A DNA stretch of 21,454 nucleotides, from positions 12,974 to 34,427 of the forward strand of contig DJRK01000131.1 in assembly GCA_002440065.1 (NCBI GenBank). The letters run 5' to 3'. The notes below the pieces were generated by a model. That model saw only the letters and a list, made by a program, of their open reading frames with translations, had not been told where the DNA came from and did not search any database. This stretch comes from Atopobium sp. UBA6362. Its GTDB lineage: Bacteria > Actinomycetota > Coriobacteriia > Coriobacteriales > Atopobiaceae. Numbering within the stretch: the stretch's first letter is position 1; every line of letters starts with the position of its first letter. Positions 1 through 7,790 of this stretch are shown here, one piece after another. Made by a program: the position numbers and the translations under genes.

Positions 1-32
1 CCGTCCCCAAATTAAGAGGGCCGGTGGAGAGG

Positions 33-1253
33 CTAGGCGAGGCCAAGGTAGGCGAGCATGCCGGCAACGGCGACTTTCGCGCCGGCGACCGCGTGGACGA
101 CCGTCAGCGGGCCGTCGACCACGTCGCCCGCGGCAAAGACGCCCGGCACCGTCGTCTGCCCGTCCTCCCCCACCTCAAGCAAGCCCCTGTCGTTCGCGCA
201 CAGGCCGTCGGTCGTGAGGACGAGTTTGTTCTTGGGCAGCTGAGACGCCGCGATGATCACCGTGTCGGCGCGCCTGTGATCGAGCTCTTCTTCGTAGCCC
301 GTGACCTTGCCCTCCTCATCGAAGACGGCGGTCCGGAACACGGGGCCCTCCTCGTCGATCGAGCAGATCGCCTTGCCGTAGACGATCTCGGCGCCCTCGA
401 GCTCAGCGTACTCGACCTCCTCCGAGCTCGCCGAGACGTGCCTGCTGCGCGCGTACAGCGTAACTTTGCGCGCCCCGTGGCGAAGCGCCTGTCGCGCGAC
501 GTCCATGGCGACGTTGCCCACGCCGATAACGGCGACCTCGTCGCCGATATGGACCGACGAGGGGTTGACCAGGTAATCGATGCCGAACGCGACGTTGCCA
601 CGCGTCTCGCCGGGAATCCCGAGCTTGCGCGCGCGCCACGTACCCGTGCCCACGAACACCGCGTCGTATCCGTCGCGAAGAAGGTCGTCGATGTGCAGCG
701 CGCCGCCGATCGTCGTGGACGGGCGGACGCGCACGCCAAGGTCGCACATGACCGTGCGGTATTTCTGCACGAGGGCCTTGGGCAGGCGGAACTCCGGGAT
801 GCCGTACTCCAGCACGCCCCCTATCTGCTCGCGCTGCTCGAAGACCGTGACGTCGCATCCGCGCTGGGCGAGCTTGATCGCCGCGGTGATGCCGGCCGGC
901 CCGCTGCCGATAACCGCGACCGCCTTGCCGCAGGGCTCGGCGGGCTCGAATTTCGCGCGGTCAAGGTGCGCCGAACTGATGAAGCTTTCAATACTCGAGA
1001 AGTGGATCGGCGTCCCCTTGCGCCCCTGGACACAGGCGCCCTCGCACTGGCTCGAGTGGTTGCACACGATCGAGCACACGGCGCTCATGGGGTTATTCTC
1101 GAAGAGAAGCGCCCCGGCCTCGTCGATCTTCTTCTCCTTGAACAGTTTGATCGCCTGCGGGATCGGCGTGTGCACCGGGCATCCCGAGACCTGGCACAGG
1201 GGCCGGCGGCACTCGAAGCAGCGATTAGCTTCCTCAACGATGTGGATGGCCAT
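33..1253 (-). CDS. GltD-like NAD(P)-dependent FAD/Fe-S oxidoreductase
   Basis: The 406-residue protein has the fold order of the glutamate synthase small subunit (GltD) family. An N-terminal cysteine domain (Cys 12, 15, 20, 25 and 60, 64, 70, 74) should hold two 4Fe-4S clusters. A first Rossmann motif, VIGSGPAG (about 114-121), binds FAD and a second, VIGVGNVAMD (about 242-251), binds NAD(P)H. The C-terminal FAAGDVVDGP motif is typical of the family. It is shorter than classical GltD (about 470 residues) and no large glutamate synthase subunit is visible, so it may instead pass electrons to another partner, as in NfnB- or DHPD-like relatives. The ATG at 1253 has a GGAGAGGA ribosome site just upstream. 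It follows eda on the same strand after about 107 bases and is probably the last gene of the KDG transcript, although a GC hairpin lies between. Family assignment is firm; substrate is unknown. Confidence 0.85.
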   Translation of the reverse strand: MAIHIVEEANRCFECRRPLCQVSGCPVHTPIPQAIKLFKEKKIDEAGALLFENNPMSAVCSIVCNHSSQCEGACVQGRKGTPIHFSSIESFISSAHLDRAKFEPAEPCGKAVAVIGSGPAGITAAIKLAQRGCDVTVFEQREQIGGVLEYGIPEFRLPKALVQKYRTVMCDLGVRVRPSTTIGGALHIDDLLRDGYDAVFVGTGTWRARKLGIPGETRGNVAFGIDYLVNPSSVHIGDEVAVIGVGNVAMDVARQALRHGARKVTLYARSRHVSASSEEVEYAELEGAEIVYGKAICSIDEEGPVFRTAVFDEEGKVTGYEEELDHRRADTVIIAASQLPKNKLVLTTDGLCANDRGLLEVGEDGQTTVPGVFAAGDVVDGPLTVVHAVAGAKVAVAGMLAYLGLA

Positions 1254-1279
1254 CTCTAGATCCTCTCCCTATACGAAGC

Positions 1280-1309
1280 CGGCCGGCGCGCCCCACGCCG
1301 CGCCGGCCG
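1280..1309. other. GC-rich perfect inverted repeat between eda and the GltD-like gene
   Basis: Two 11-base arms (1280-1290 and 1299-1309) are perfectly complementary around an 8-base loop, giving a very stable hairpin. No T-run follows on either strand, so it is not a canonical intrinsic terminator. It may pause or partly terminate transcription, or stabilise an mRNA end, and so set the GltD-like gene's level relative to kdgK-eda. The repeat is seen directly; its role is inference. Confidence 0.6.
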
Positions 1310-1360
1310 TATCATGTCGAACCTTTATATCGCCGGATGAGCGCCCGACGCAGTCGCTCG

Positions 1361-2002
1361 CTAGTCGCGCACGCGGGCAACGGCCTCCATGGCGCCGCGA
1401 CAGGCCTCGGTGACCTTCGCGAAGTCCCCGTCGGCAAAGAGGGCCGGCTTCACCATCCACGTACCGCCGCAGGCAACGATCGCGGGCGAGCTCAGGTACT
1501 CCTCGACGTTGCCCGTGTTCACACCGCCGGTGGGCATGAAGCGATGGCCGACGAACGGGGCGCACAGGGCCTTGATGGTGTTGAGGCCGCCGTACTGCGC
1601 CGCCGGGAAGAACTTCGTCACGGTCAGGCCGAGCTTGCGGGCCGCAGTGACCTCGGAGGGGGTCACGGTGCCGGGAAGCACGGGCACGCCCAGCTCGATG
1701 CAGTGCATGACGACGTCGGCATCGAAGCCCGGGCTCACGATGAAGCCCGCGCCCGCGGCGACGGCCTCGTCAACCTGCTCGACGCTGAGCACGGTGCCGG
1801 CGCCCACGGCGATTTGGGGCACCTCGTCGTGCATGGCCTTGATGCATTCGGCCGCGCACGCGGTGCGGAAGGTCACCTCAGCTGAGGGCATGCCGCCGGC
1901 CACGAGGGCGCGCGCCATCGGGACGGCGTCCTCAACCTTGTCGAGAACGACGACGGGGACAATGGCCAGGTCATGGAGCTTTTTGTAGAAATCCTCGAAC
2001 AT
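1361..2002 (-). CDS. eda: 2-dehydro-3-deoxy-phosphogluconate (KDPG) aldolase
   Basis: This class I aldolase cleaves KDPG to pyruvate and glyceraldehyde-3-phosphate in the cytosol, the last step of KDG and Entner-Doudoroff catabolism. The 213-residue length is normal for one TIM-barrel domain. The Schiff-base lysine is K130 in TVTKFFPAA, and the general acid/base glutamate is E42 in AEVTFRT. VGAGTVL (66-72) and PTGGVN (157-162) are the phosphate- and substrate-binding strands. The reading frame stays open upstream to 2107, but that extension overlaps kdgK. The ATG at 2002 has AAAGGA 5-10 bases upstream and begins where family homology begins, so I chose it. It lies 67 bases after kdgK on the same strand, consistent with one transcript for successive pathway steps. 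Confidence 0.95.
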   Translation of the reverse strand: MFEDFYKKLHDLAIVPVVVLDKVEDAVPMARALVAGGMPSAEVTFRTACAAECIKAMHDEVPQIAVGAGTVLSVEQVDEAVAAGAGFIVSPGFDADVVMHCIELGVPVLPGTVTPSEVTAARKLGLTVTKFFPAAQYGGLNTIKALCAPFVGHRFMPTGGVNTGNVEEYLSSPAIVACGGTWMVKPALFADGDFAKVTEACRGAMEAVARVRD

Positions 2003-2069
2003 GATGGGTCCTTTCTGGATTGATGCCCAGGCGCACCCATGCGCGCCCGGCGCGATCTGCAAAGAAGGG

Positions 2070-3107
2070 CTAGCGGGCGACGCGCGTGCCGCCACCCGAG
2101 GCGGCAACGCCGGCGATCTCGGCCTCGGTCACGAGGTTTGCATCGCCTCGAATGCTCAGCTTGAGCACCGAGGCGGCGATGGCGTAGTCGATGGCGCGCT
2201 GCGGCTCATAGCCGTGGAGAAGCGCATGAAGAAGACCCGCATTGAACGCGTCGCCGCCGCCCACGCCTTCGAGAACGTGGACGTCGTGGGAGCCGCTGAA
2301 CCAGTGCCCGCCGGACGCGGAGTCGTAAAGCACGCCCATCCACCGAGATCGCTCGACGCTCTGAATATCGCGCACGACGCTGGCGACCTTTTTGCAGCCA
2401 TACGTCTCGCAGATCTGGCGAGCCATCTCGACGTAGGACTCGCGCTCCTCGATGCCGTGCTCGAGGGAGCCGGAGACGCAGGTGATGCCGAGGCCGGCCG
2501 GGGCGTCCTCGTCGTTCGCAATCGCGATGTCAACGAGGGGCAGAAGCCCGGCCATGACCTCCTGGGACTTCTGGGGCGACCACATCTTGCCGCGGTAGTT
2601 CACGTCGCAGACCGTGACGATCCCACGGGCGCGGGCGGCCTCAAGGGCCTCCTTGCACGCGGCGGCCATCTCGTCGGAGACGGCGGGCGTCACGCCGCTG
2701 AAGTAGAACACGCCGACGCCGTCGAGGATGGAGCCCCAGTCAAGCGCGTCGCGGCTGGCCAGATTGATGGCGGAGTACTTGCGGTCGTAGACGCATCCGT
2801 TGGAGCGCTGCGAGGCGCCGAGCTCGAAGTAATAGGAGCCCAGGCGGTCTCCCTCGCGCACCACGCGGGAGGTGTCCACGCCATAGGCGCGCAGGGCGCG
2901 CAGGGCGCAGTCGCCGATGCGGTTCGCCGGCACGACCGAGACATAGGCCGCTCTGTCGCCCTGGTACGCCAGCGAAAGGGCGGTGTTCGCCTCGGCGCCG
3001 CCGTAGCGGACGTCGAACTCGGTCGCCTGCTCGAGGCGCAGGTTGTCCCTGGGCGAAAGTCGCATCATGATCTCGCCGAAGGTGAGCACAAGGGTGTCCT
3101 TATCCAT
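2070..3107 (-). CDS. kdgK: 2-keto-3-deoxygluconate kinase, PfkB family
   Basis: The 345-residue ribokinase/PfkB-family sugar kinase is predicted to phosphorylate KDG to KDPG with ATP. The N-terminus LVLTFGEIMMRLSPRD, the YGGAEANTA segment (35-43) that binds sugar in KDG kinases, and the C-terminal signature EGVGGGDAFNAGLL with catalytic Asp286 are all visible. The anion-hole motif reads GGGD rather than the commoner GAGD. Specificity is inferred from sequence type and from eda directly downstream. The frame opens at 3128, but the ATG at 3107 has a perfect GGAGG about six bases upstream and matches family N-termini. It is divergent from the LacI-type regulator and first in the probable kdgK-eda-oxidoreductase operon. 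Confidence 0.92.
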   Translation of the reverse strand: MDKDTLVLTFGEIMMRLSPRDNLRLEQATEFDVRYGGAEANTALSLAYQGDRAAYVSVVPANRIGDCALRALRAYGVDTSRVVREGDRLGSYYFELGASQRSNGCVYDRKYSAINLASRDALDWGSILDGVGVFYFSGVTPAVSDEMAAACKEALEAARARGIVTVCDVNYRGKMWSPQKSQEVMAGLLPLVDIAIANDEDAPAGLGITCVSGSLEHGIEERESYVEMARQICETYGCKKVASVVRDIQSVERSRWMGVLYDSASGGHWFSGSHDVHVLEGVGGGDAFNAGLLHALLHGYEPQRAIDYAIAASVLKLSIRGDANLVTEAEIAGVAASGGGTRVAR

Positions 3108-3142
3108 TCTTGCCTCCAAACAAAACAACTGATTACCTTTGA

Positions 3143-3167
3143 GAAATCGATTTACGAAATCGATTTC
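3143..3167. promoter_or_regulatory. Tandem LacI-type operator palindromes in the kdgK/regulator spacer
   Basis: GAAATCGATTT occurs at 3143-3153 and again, 13 bases on, as the perfect palindrome GAAATCGATTTC at 3156-3167. A central CG in an A/T-flanked palindrome is the usual LacI/GalR operator form. The pair lies between kdgK and the divergent LacI-family gene. It is therefore the expected site for repression of kdgK-eda and for autoregulation. The palindromes are seen directly; binding is inferred. A TATACT sequence at 3186-3191 could be a -10 box for the regulator, but I see no good -35 at the right distance. Confidence 0.7.
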
Positions 3168-3259
3168 ATGACTTGACCCGTATTGTATACTCGCCCCACA
3201 AGGAGCCGCAACGGATTTCTTCCTCAGCGGAGGGAAAGAGCAGACGGGAGGGCAGGCCC

Positions 3260-4324
3260 ATGGCCCGCGTGCGAATCAAGGACATAGCCGAGCAGGCCGG
3301 CGTGAGCCCGGCCACCGTCTCTCGCTACCTCAACAACGCCTCCGGGGCCATGACCGAGCAGACCCGCGCCCGCATCGCCAAGGTCGTCGAGCGCACCGGC
3401 TACCGCCCGCTCGCCGCCGCGAGGTCGCTGCGCACCGACCGCTCCCAGCTCCTCGGCATCGTGCTCGCCGACATCTCGAACCCCTATTCCTCGGCGATGC
3501 TCGAAGCGCTTTCCCGACAAGCCGAGGACGCGGGCTACTCCCTCATAACGGCGGTCTCGGGCAACGACCCCGTCGCAGAGGCATCGGCCGTCAAGCGCCT
3601 CCTCGGCGCCGGGGCGGACGCGCTCATCGTGAACACCTGCGGCGGCAACGCCCAGGCGCTGCTCGACGCGAACAGGCACGCGCCGGTCATCCTTCTTGAC
3701 CGCGACCTCGAGCGGGAGCCCACGAGAGGCGAGGAGGGACTCGACCTCGTCACGTCGAACAACGCCGAGCTCGTCGAGGGGCTCGTGGACGAGCTCGTGG
3801 CCTGCAGCTGCGAGCAGATCGCCTTCTTCACGCAGAGCGGCCTCACGAGCTCGATCAGGCGGGAGCGCGCGGCGAGCTTCGCCGACTCCCTCGCCGCGCA
3901 CGGGATCGCGGGCCAGGTGGTCGCGCTCGAGGACGGCGACGCCGAGGCGAGCGCGCAGGTTTCCAAGCTCCTCGGCGAGTGGGGCGCGGGCGGGGAGCTC
4001 GGCCTCATCTCGGTGAACGGCGTGGTGTTCCTGCGACTCGTAGAGGCAATCCAGACCGCGCCCTCGGCGCCGGGCAAGGGCGTCGAGGACCACCTGCATC
4101 TCACGACCTTCGACGAGTATGCCTGGAACCGAATGCTCATGGGTGGCGTCACTACCGCGGCCCAGGACGTCAAAGGAATCGCAAAGGAGGTGGTCGAATG
4201 CGCGCTTGACCGCATAAACGGCAAATGCGGGCCCACGCGTCGCATCGAGGTGCCGGGCCGCATCATTCGGCGCACCTCGACCGAGTGCCAGGTCGGCAGG
4301 ACTCCGCAAAACTCGAGGTCGTGA
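3260..4324 (+). CDS. LacI/GalR-family transcriptional repressor, probable KDG regulator
   Basis: The 354-residue protein has a LacI helix-turn-helix at its N-terminus (RIKDIAEQAGVSPATVSRYL, residues 5-24), a hinge, and a periplasmic-binding-like effector domain starting around LLGIVLADISNPY (64-76). It ends in the usual GRIIRRTS segment. It should be a dimeric cytosolic repressor that releases DNA on binding KDG or KDPG. The effector is inferred only from the divergent kdgK-eda operon and the paired palindromes between them, as for KdgR-type LacI proteins. The frame opens at 3173, but the ATG at 3260 has GGGAGG eight bases upstream and places the DNA-binding domain exactly at the N-terminus. 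A 9-base inverted repeat spans the stop codon. Confidence 0.9.
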   Translation: MARVRIKDIAEQAGVSPATVSRYLNNASGAMTEQTRARIAKVVERTGYRPLAAARSLRTDRSQLLGIVLADISNPYSSAMLEALSRQAEDAGYSLITAVSGNDPVAEASAVKRLLGAGADALIVNTCGGNAQALLDANRHAPVILLDRDLEREPTRGEEGLDLVTSNNAELVEGLVDELVACSCEQIAFFTQSGLTSSIRRERAASFADSLAAHGIAGQVVALEDGDAEASAQVSKLLGEWGAGGELGLISVNGVVFLRLVEAIQTAPSAPGKGVEDHLHLTTFDEYAWNRMLMGGVTTAAQDVKGIAKEVVECALDRINGKCGPTRRIEVPGRIIRRTSTECQVGRTPQNSRS

Positions 4325-4345
4325 TGGCAAAACCCGCTCGAGTTT
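4309..4345. repeat. Inverted repeat across the LacI-type stop codon
   Basis: AAACTCGAG (4309-4317) and CTCGAGTTT (4337-4345) form a perfect 9-bp stem with a 19-base loop containing the TGA stop. It could act as a transcription-end hairpin, but the loop is long and only TTTCCCC follows, so the role is uncertain. Confidence 0.4.
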
Positions 4346-4853
4346 CCCCGAAGGCGGCAGTCGGCCCATGATTGGGATCAACATATCGGAGCAGCGAACC
4401 GATTCAACCACGTTTATTCATGGATTGTGTCCGCCTTGACGAAAAGGTCGCCCTCACAACCGGCGCCGTATACGAAACCGGGGCGGCCGTTGCTATAGGA
4501 CTCGAAAAACCGACATGCGGCGCAGCGCCTTACGCATGCGCGGGGCGTTCGTCCACATGGGTGTTCCGGACCATGCCTCACGTCCATTCGGTTTTTCACG
4601 CGCGTATCCCTACCATTTGACCCCTACATAGCCAAATCCAAATGGACGTTAGGAATGCGCGGGCGCAATCGAGCAAACGCGGCGCGTGCGCAGACCGCCG
4701 TCCACGGATCCGTCGCGCGCTTTATTTTGACCGAGAAGAAGCTCGTTCCATAAAGAACATCTTCATCGACGCGAACTTTCGGAACACCCAAAGCCCCTAT
4801 GATAAAGGTCGTCCTCAAGAGAGTCGCCGAGCCCATAGGCCGCGCCACTTCTT
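4325..4853. other. 529-base gap with no convincing gene
   Basis: This lies between convergent ends: the LacI-type gene from the left and uvrB from the right. Short open frames exist on both strands (plus 4372-4620; minus 4414-4599 and 4624-4872), but none has a good ribosome site, codon use like its neighbours, or a recognisable product. One overlaps uvrB. A 7-base inverted repeat (GTCCATT near 4582, AATGGAC near 4641) and a possible plus-strand promoter (TTGACC near 4727, CATAAA about 16 bases on) are the only structure I see. The stretch looks less GC-biased than neighbouring genes and may hold a decayed gene or an unrecognised small RNA. I cannot support either. Confidence 0.4.
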
Positions 4854-7070
4854 TTATTTCTTCGGCTTCCATCGCCGACGGGTAGCGTGGGCGCTGCCTT
4901 TGCGCGCGCCGGCCTTGAGGCGCGCCATCACATCATCGGCGCTCGTGCCGTCCAGGCGCGTCTTTATCTCGACCAGCTGGTCGCGGAGCGCGGCCGCCCG
5001 CTCAAAATCCATATCCTCGGACGCACGGGCCATCTCGGCCTCGAGCCCCGCCGCAAGCGACTCCATCTCGTCACGCGAGAGCTCCGCGAGATCGATCCCG
5101 CTGTGACGGTCCTCTGGCGCCCCCTGCTCGTCGGCGCCCTCGCCGGAAGCGGAATAGAAGGCTCCGTGCCCCAAGCCGTCGCCGCGCGAGCGCTTCTTCT
5201 TGCCCACGTTGTCGTCGGCCTCGGCGATGAACCCGGAAATATCCGCGATGGACTTCTTCACGGTCTTGGGCACGATACCGTGCTCAACGTTGTACTGCTC
5301 CTGGATCCGACGGCGGCGGCGCGTCTCGTCTATGGCCTCGCGCATGGAGTCGGTGATCACGTCGGCGTACATGATCACCTGGCCTTTGGCGTTTCTCGCT
5401 GCGCGGCCCATGGTCTGGATGAGCGAGCGACGGTTGCGCAGGAAGCCTTCCTTGTCCGCATCCAGGATCGCCACGAGGCTGACCTCGGGAATGTCGAGCC
5501 CCTCGCGCAGGAGGTTGATGCCCACAAGGACATCGATGCGCCCCTCGCGAAGGTCGCGGATGATCTCCACGCGGTCGAGCGTCGCCGTGTCCGAGTGCAT
5601 GTAGTTGACCTTCACGCCCTCGTCGAGGAGGTGGTCGGTAAGGTCCTCGGCCATGCGCTTGGTGAGCGTGGTCACGAGCACTCGCTCCTTGCGCGCCGTG
5701 CGGTCCTTGATCTCGTCGATAAGGTCGTCGATCTGTCCCTCGATGGGCCTGACCTCAATGAGGGGGTCGAGCAGGCCCGTCGGGCGGATAATCTGCTCCA
5801 CTTGTTGCTGGCTCACGGACTCCTCGTAGTCGCCCGGCGTCGCGCTCACGTAGATGAACTGGGGGATGCGCCCCTCGAACTCATCGAAGCGCAGCGGGCG
5901 GTTGTCCAGCGCGGACGGCAGGCGGAAACCGTGCTCGACGAGCGTGACCTTGCGGGAGCGGTCGCCTTCGTGCATTCCGCGGATCTGCGGGACGGTCACG
6001 TGGCTCTCGTCGATGATGCAGAGCATGTCGGACGGGAAGTAATCGATGAGCGTGTACGGCGGCTCGCCCGGCTTGCGCCCGTCCAGGTGACGCGAGTAGT
6101 TCTCGATGCCGTTGCAGAAACCCATGGTCTCAAGCATCTCGAGGTCGTAGGCCGTGCGCTGCGAGAGGCGTTGCGCCTCCAGCAGCTTGTCGGCGGCCTT
6201 GAGCTCGGCCACGCGCGCCTCGAGCTCCTCGCTGATGGTCTTGAGGGCCCGCCCCACCTTGGGGCGCTCGGTCACGTAGTGGGACGCCGGCCAGATGGGA
6301 ATGGCGTCGAACTCGCGCACGACCTCGCCCGTCACGTTGTCGATCTCGGCGATGAGCTCGACCTCGTCGCCGAAGAAGCTCACGCGCAACGGGTTCTCGG
6401 CGTACGGCGGGAAGACGTCCACGGTGTCCCCGCGCACGCGGAACGTGCCGCGGGACAGGTCGTAGTCGTTGCGGTCGTATTGGATGTCTATGAGCTCGCG
6501 AATGAGGTCGTCGCGCTCAAGGGGCTCGTCTTTGCTCACGTTGGGCGCCAGGCCGGCATAGTCCTGTGGGCTGCCGATGCCGTAGATGCAGCTCACGGAC
6601 GCGACCACGATGACGTCGCGCCTCGACAGCAGGCTAGACGTCGCCTGGTGGCGGAGCTTCTCGACCTCCTCGTTTATCGATGAGTCCTTCTCGATGTACG
6701 TATCGGTCTGGGGGACGTACGCCTCGGGCTGGTAGTAGTCGTAGTAGCTCACGAAGTACACGACCGCGTTGTTCGGGAAGAACTCCTTCATCTCGCTGGC
6801 GACCTGCGCGGCAAGGGTCTTGTTCGGCTCCATGATGAGCGTAGGGCGATTGAGCGCCTCGATGGTCTTCGCCATCGTGAAGGTCTTGCCCGAGCCGGTC
6901 ACGCCCATGAGGGTCTGGTAGCGCAGGCCGTCGCGGACACCCTGCGCGAGCCTGGCGATGGCCTGCGGCTGGTCGCCCGCGGGCTCATAGGGAGACGTCA
7001 CGTGCAGCGGCTCGCCCTCGTCCTCACGCCCAAAACGCCGCAGCTCGCCGCCGAATCTCTCGGTTCCCAT
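4854..7070 (-). CDS. uvrB: UvrABC excinuclease subunit B
   Basis: UvrB verifies DNA damage handed over by UvrA, then recruits UvrC for dual incision in nucleotide excision repair. The 738-residue protein shows Walker A GVTGSGKT (56-63), the damage-probing beta-hairpin region (VSYYDYYQPEAYVPQTDTYI), the helicase motif DESHVTVPQ, NLLREGLDIPEV, the QTMGRAARN motif, and a C-terminal UVR domain (ASEDMDFERAAALRDQL) that contacts UvrC. It ends in a basic tail (ATRRRWKPKK). Its length is somewhat above the usual 670-700 because of an acidic linker before the UVR domain. The ATG at 7070 was chosen over 7136 because GGGAGG stands a few bases upstream and the earlier codons are not family-like. It follows coaE and the transglycosylase gene but has promoter-like sequence of its own. 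Confidence 0.97.
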   Translation of the reverse strand: MGTERFGGELRRFGREDEGEPLHVTSPYEPAGDQPQAIARLAQGVRDGLRYQTLMGVTGSGKTFTMAKTIEALNRPTLIMEPNKTLAAQVASEMKEFFPNNAVVYFVSYYDYYQPEAYVPQTDTYIEKDSSINEEVEKLRHQATSSLLSRRDVIVVASVSCIYGIGSPQDYAGLAPNVSKDEPLERDDLIRELIDIQYDRNDYDLSRGTFRVRGDTVDVFPPYAENPLRVSFFGDEVELIAEIDNVTGEVVREFDAIPIWPASHYVTERPKVGRALKTISEELEARVAELKAADKLLEAQRLSQRTAYDLEMLETMGFCNGIENYSRHLDGRKPGEPPYTLIDYFPSDMLCIIDESHVTVPQIRGMHEGDRSRKVTLVEHGFRLPSALDNRPLRFDEFEGRIPQFIYVSATPGDYEESVSQQQVEQIIRPTGLLDPLIEVRPIEGQIDDLIDEIKDRTARKERVLVTTLTKRMAEDLTDHLLDEGVKVNYMHSDTATLDRVEIIRDLREGRIDVLVGINLLREGLDIPEVSLVAILDADKEGFLRNRRSLIQTMGRAARNAKGQVIMYADVITDSMREAIDETRRRRRIQEQYNVEHGIVPKTVKKSIADISGFIAEADDNVGKKKRSRGDGLGHGAFYSASGEGADEQGAPEDRHSGIDLAELSRDEMESLAAGLEAEMARASEDMDFERAAALRDQLVEIKTRLDGTSADDVMARLKAGARKGSAHATRRRWKPKK

Positions 7071-7092
7071 GCGCCCTCCCCTCCAGACGGTG

Positions 7093-7119
7093 ATTTTACG
7101 TACAACTGTACCATCGTTC
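7093..7119 (-). promoter_or_regulatory. uvrB promoter region with candidate SOS box
   Basis: Reading the minus strand, TAAAAT (7093-7098) is a good -10 box about 23 bases before the uvrB ATG. Upstream lies GAACGATGGTAC (7108-7119), one mismatch from GAAC-N4-GTTC, the core LexA site of Bacillus and actinobacteria. It overlaps a second near-palindrome, GTACAGTTGTAC (7100-7111). The sites fall between the -10 and the expected -35, where a repressor would block polymerase. No clear -35 is present. uvrB is an SOS gene in many bacteria; LexA control here is inference. Confidence 0.4.
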
Positions 7120-7149
7120 CCCGTGGGGAGGAACATCTGTTTTCAAGAA

Positions 7150-7186
7150 GTCCAAATAACTGGACATAAAAGGCCATAAAGCCCTT
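7150..7186 (-). terminator. Weak terminator-like hairpins after the transglycosylase gene
   Basis: Downstream of the lytic transglycosylase stop (minus strand) come an AAGG/CCTT hairpin followed by TTTTAT (7170-7186) and GTCCA-6nt-TGGAC followed by TTCTTG (7150-7165). Both stems are short. They may reduce read-through into uvrB but are weak terminator candidates. Confidence 0.3.
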
Positions 7187-7190
7187 GCGC

Positions 7191-7790
7191 CTACTCTGCA
7201 GGCAGCCCGTTCGGGTAGCAGGTCTTATATCCCTCGTAAGCGGCTTTGACCTTCTCGAGGTAGAACCTCGTCTCAGCGAAGCTCACGTTCTCGGGCACGG
7301 AGCCGCCCGCCTCGAGCCAGCTCTGAACCGCGCCCAACCCCGCGTTGTACGCGCAGATGACCTCCTCGTCGGACCCCAGCTCGCGCTCGAGGACCCCCAG
7401 GTAGGCGCAGCCGTACTCGATGTTCGTCCGCGGGTCGGAGAGGCCGGAGGGGTCGAAGGCGGACCCGTCGACCTCCCCCTGGGCGGCGAGCGTCGACGCG
7501 GTGCCGGGCATGACCTGCATGAGTCCCACCGCGCCCGCGTCGGAGCGCGCCGACTCGTTCCAACCGCTCTCGCATTTGGCCACGGCGGCGGCGAGCAGCG
7601 GGTCGACCCCGTGCCGCTCGGCCGACTCCGTAATCGCGCCTGCATATTTCACCGGGAAGAAGACCTGAGCCACGAGCGTCGTGGGCGTCGCCGCGAGCGT
7701 GGCCGAGGCCACGTACGTCAAGAGGAGCGCGAGGAGCGGGAGCGTTCGGAACCAGCGGAAGAACCGGGTCTTCTTGCGCGCCCTAGGCAT
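7191..7790 (-). CDS. Lytic transglycosylase (SLT domain), membrane-anchored or exported
   Basis: The 199-residue protein has a basic N-terminus (MPRARKKTRFFRWFR), a hydrophobic segment (about 17-35) that serves as signal peptide or anchor, and a GH23-type SLT domain. The catalytic glutamate is E74 in AKCESGWNES, followed by the family motifs GAVGLMQVMPGTAS (86-99) and CAYNAGLGAV. Such enzymes cleave the MurNAc-GlcNAc bond of peptidoglycan to leave a 1,6-anhydro end and work outside the membrane. The ATG at 7790 lies inside the end of coaE, giving an 8-base overlap and likely translational coupling. The frame opens at 7895, but that would bury the signal sequence behind 35 residues that merely shadow coaE. 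There are no accessory LysM or SH3 domains. Confidence 0.88.
   Translation of the reverse strand: MPRARKKTRFFRWFRTLPLLALLLTYVASATLAATPTTLVAQVFFPVKYAGAITESAERHGVDPLLAAAVAKCESGWNESARSDAGAVGLMQVMPGTASTLAAQGEVDGSAFDPSGLSDPRTNIEYGCAYLGVLERELGSDEEVICAYNAGLGAVQSWLEAGGSVPENVSFAETRFYLEKVKAAYEGYKTCYPNGLPAE

Noticed and set aside
24..1259. Long plus-strand open frame opposite the GltD-like gene
   Set aside because: Arg/Asp/Ala-rich translation without family features; it mirrors a clear oxidoreductase on the other strand, as expected in GC-rich DNA.
1280..1309. Intrinsic terminator between eda and the GltD-like gene
   Set aside because: The stem is strong but no T-run follows on either strand, so I list it only as a hairpin.
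3173..3191. TTGACC plus TATACT as a promoter for the LacI-type gene
   Set aside because: The two boxes are only seven bases apart, far below the usual 16-18.
4414..4599. Small minus-strand frame with CVRRCAAC and a later Cys, resembling a metal-binding peptide
   Set aside because: No ribosome site, few supporting features, and the same frame upstream is closed by a stop at 4624. Too weak to call.
4887..6683. 598-codon plus-strand open frame opposite uvrB
   Set aside because: A shadow of uvrB codons; no ribosome site and no recognisable motifs.
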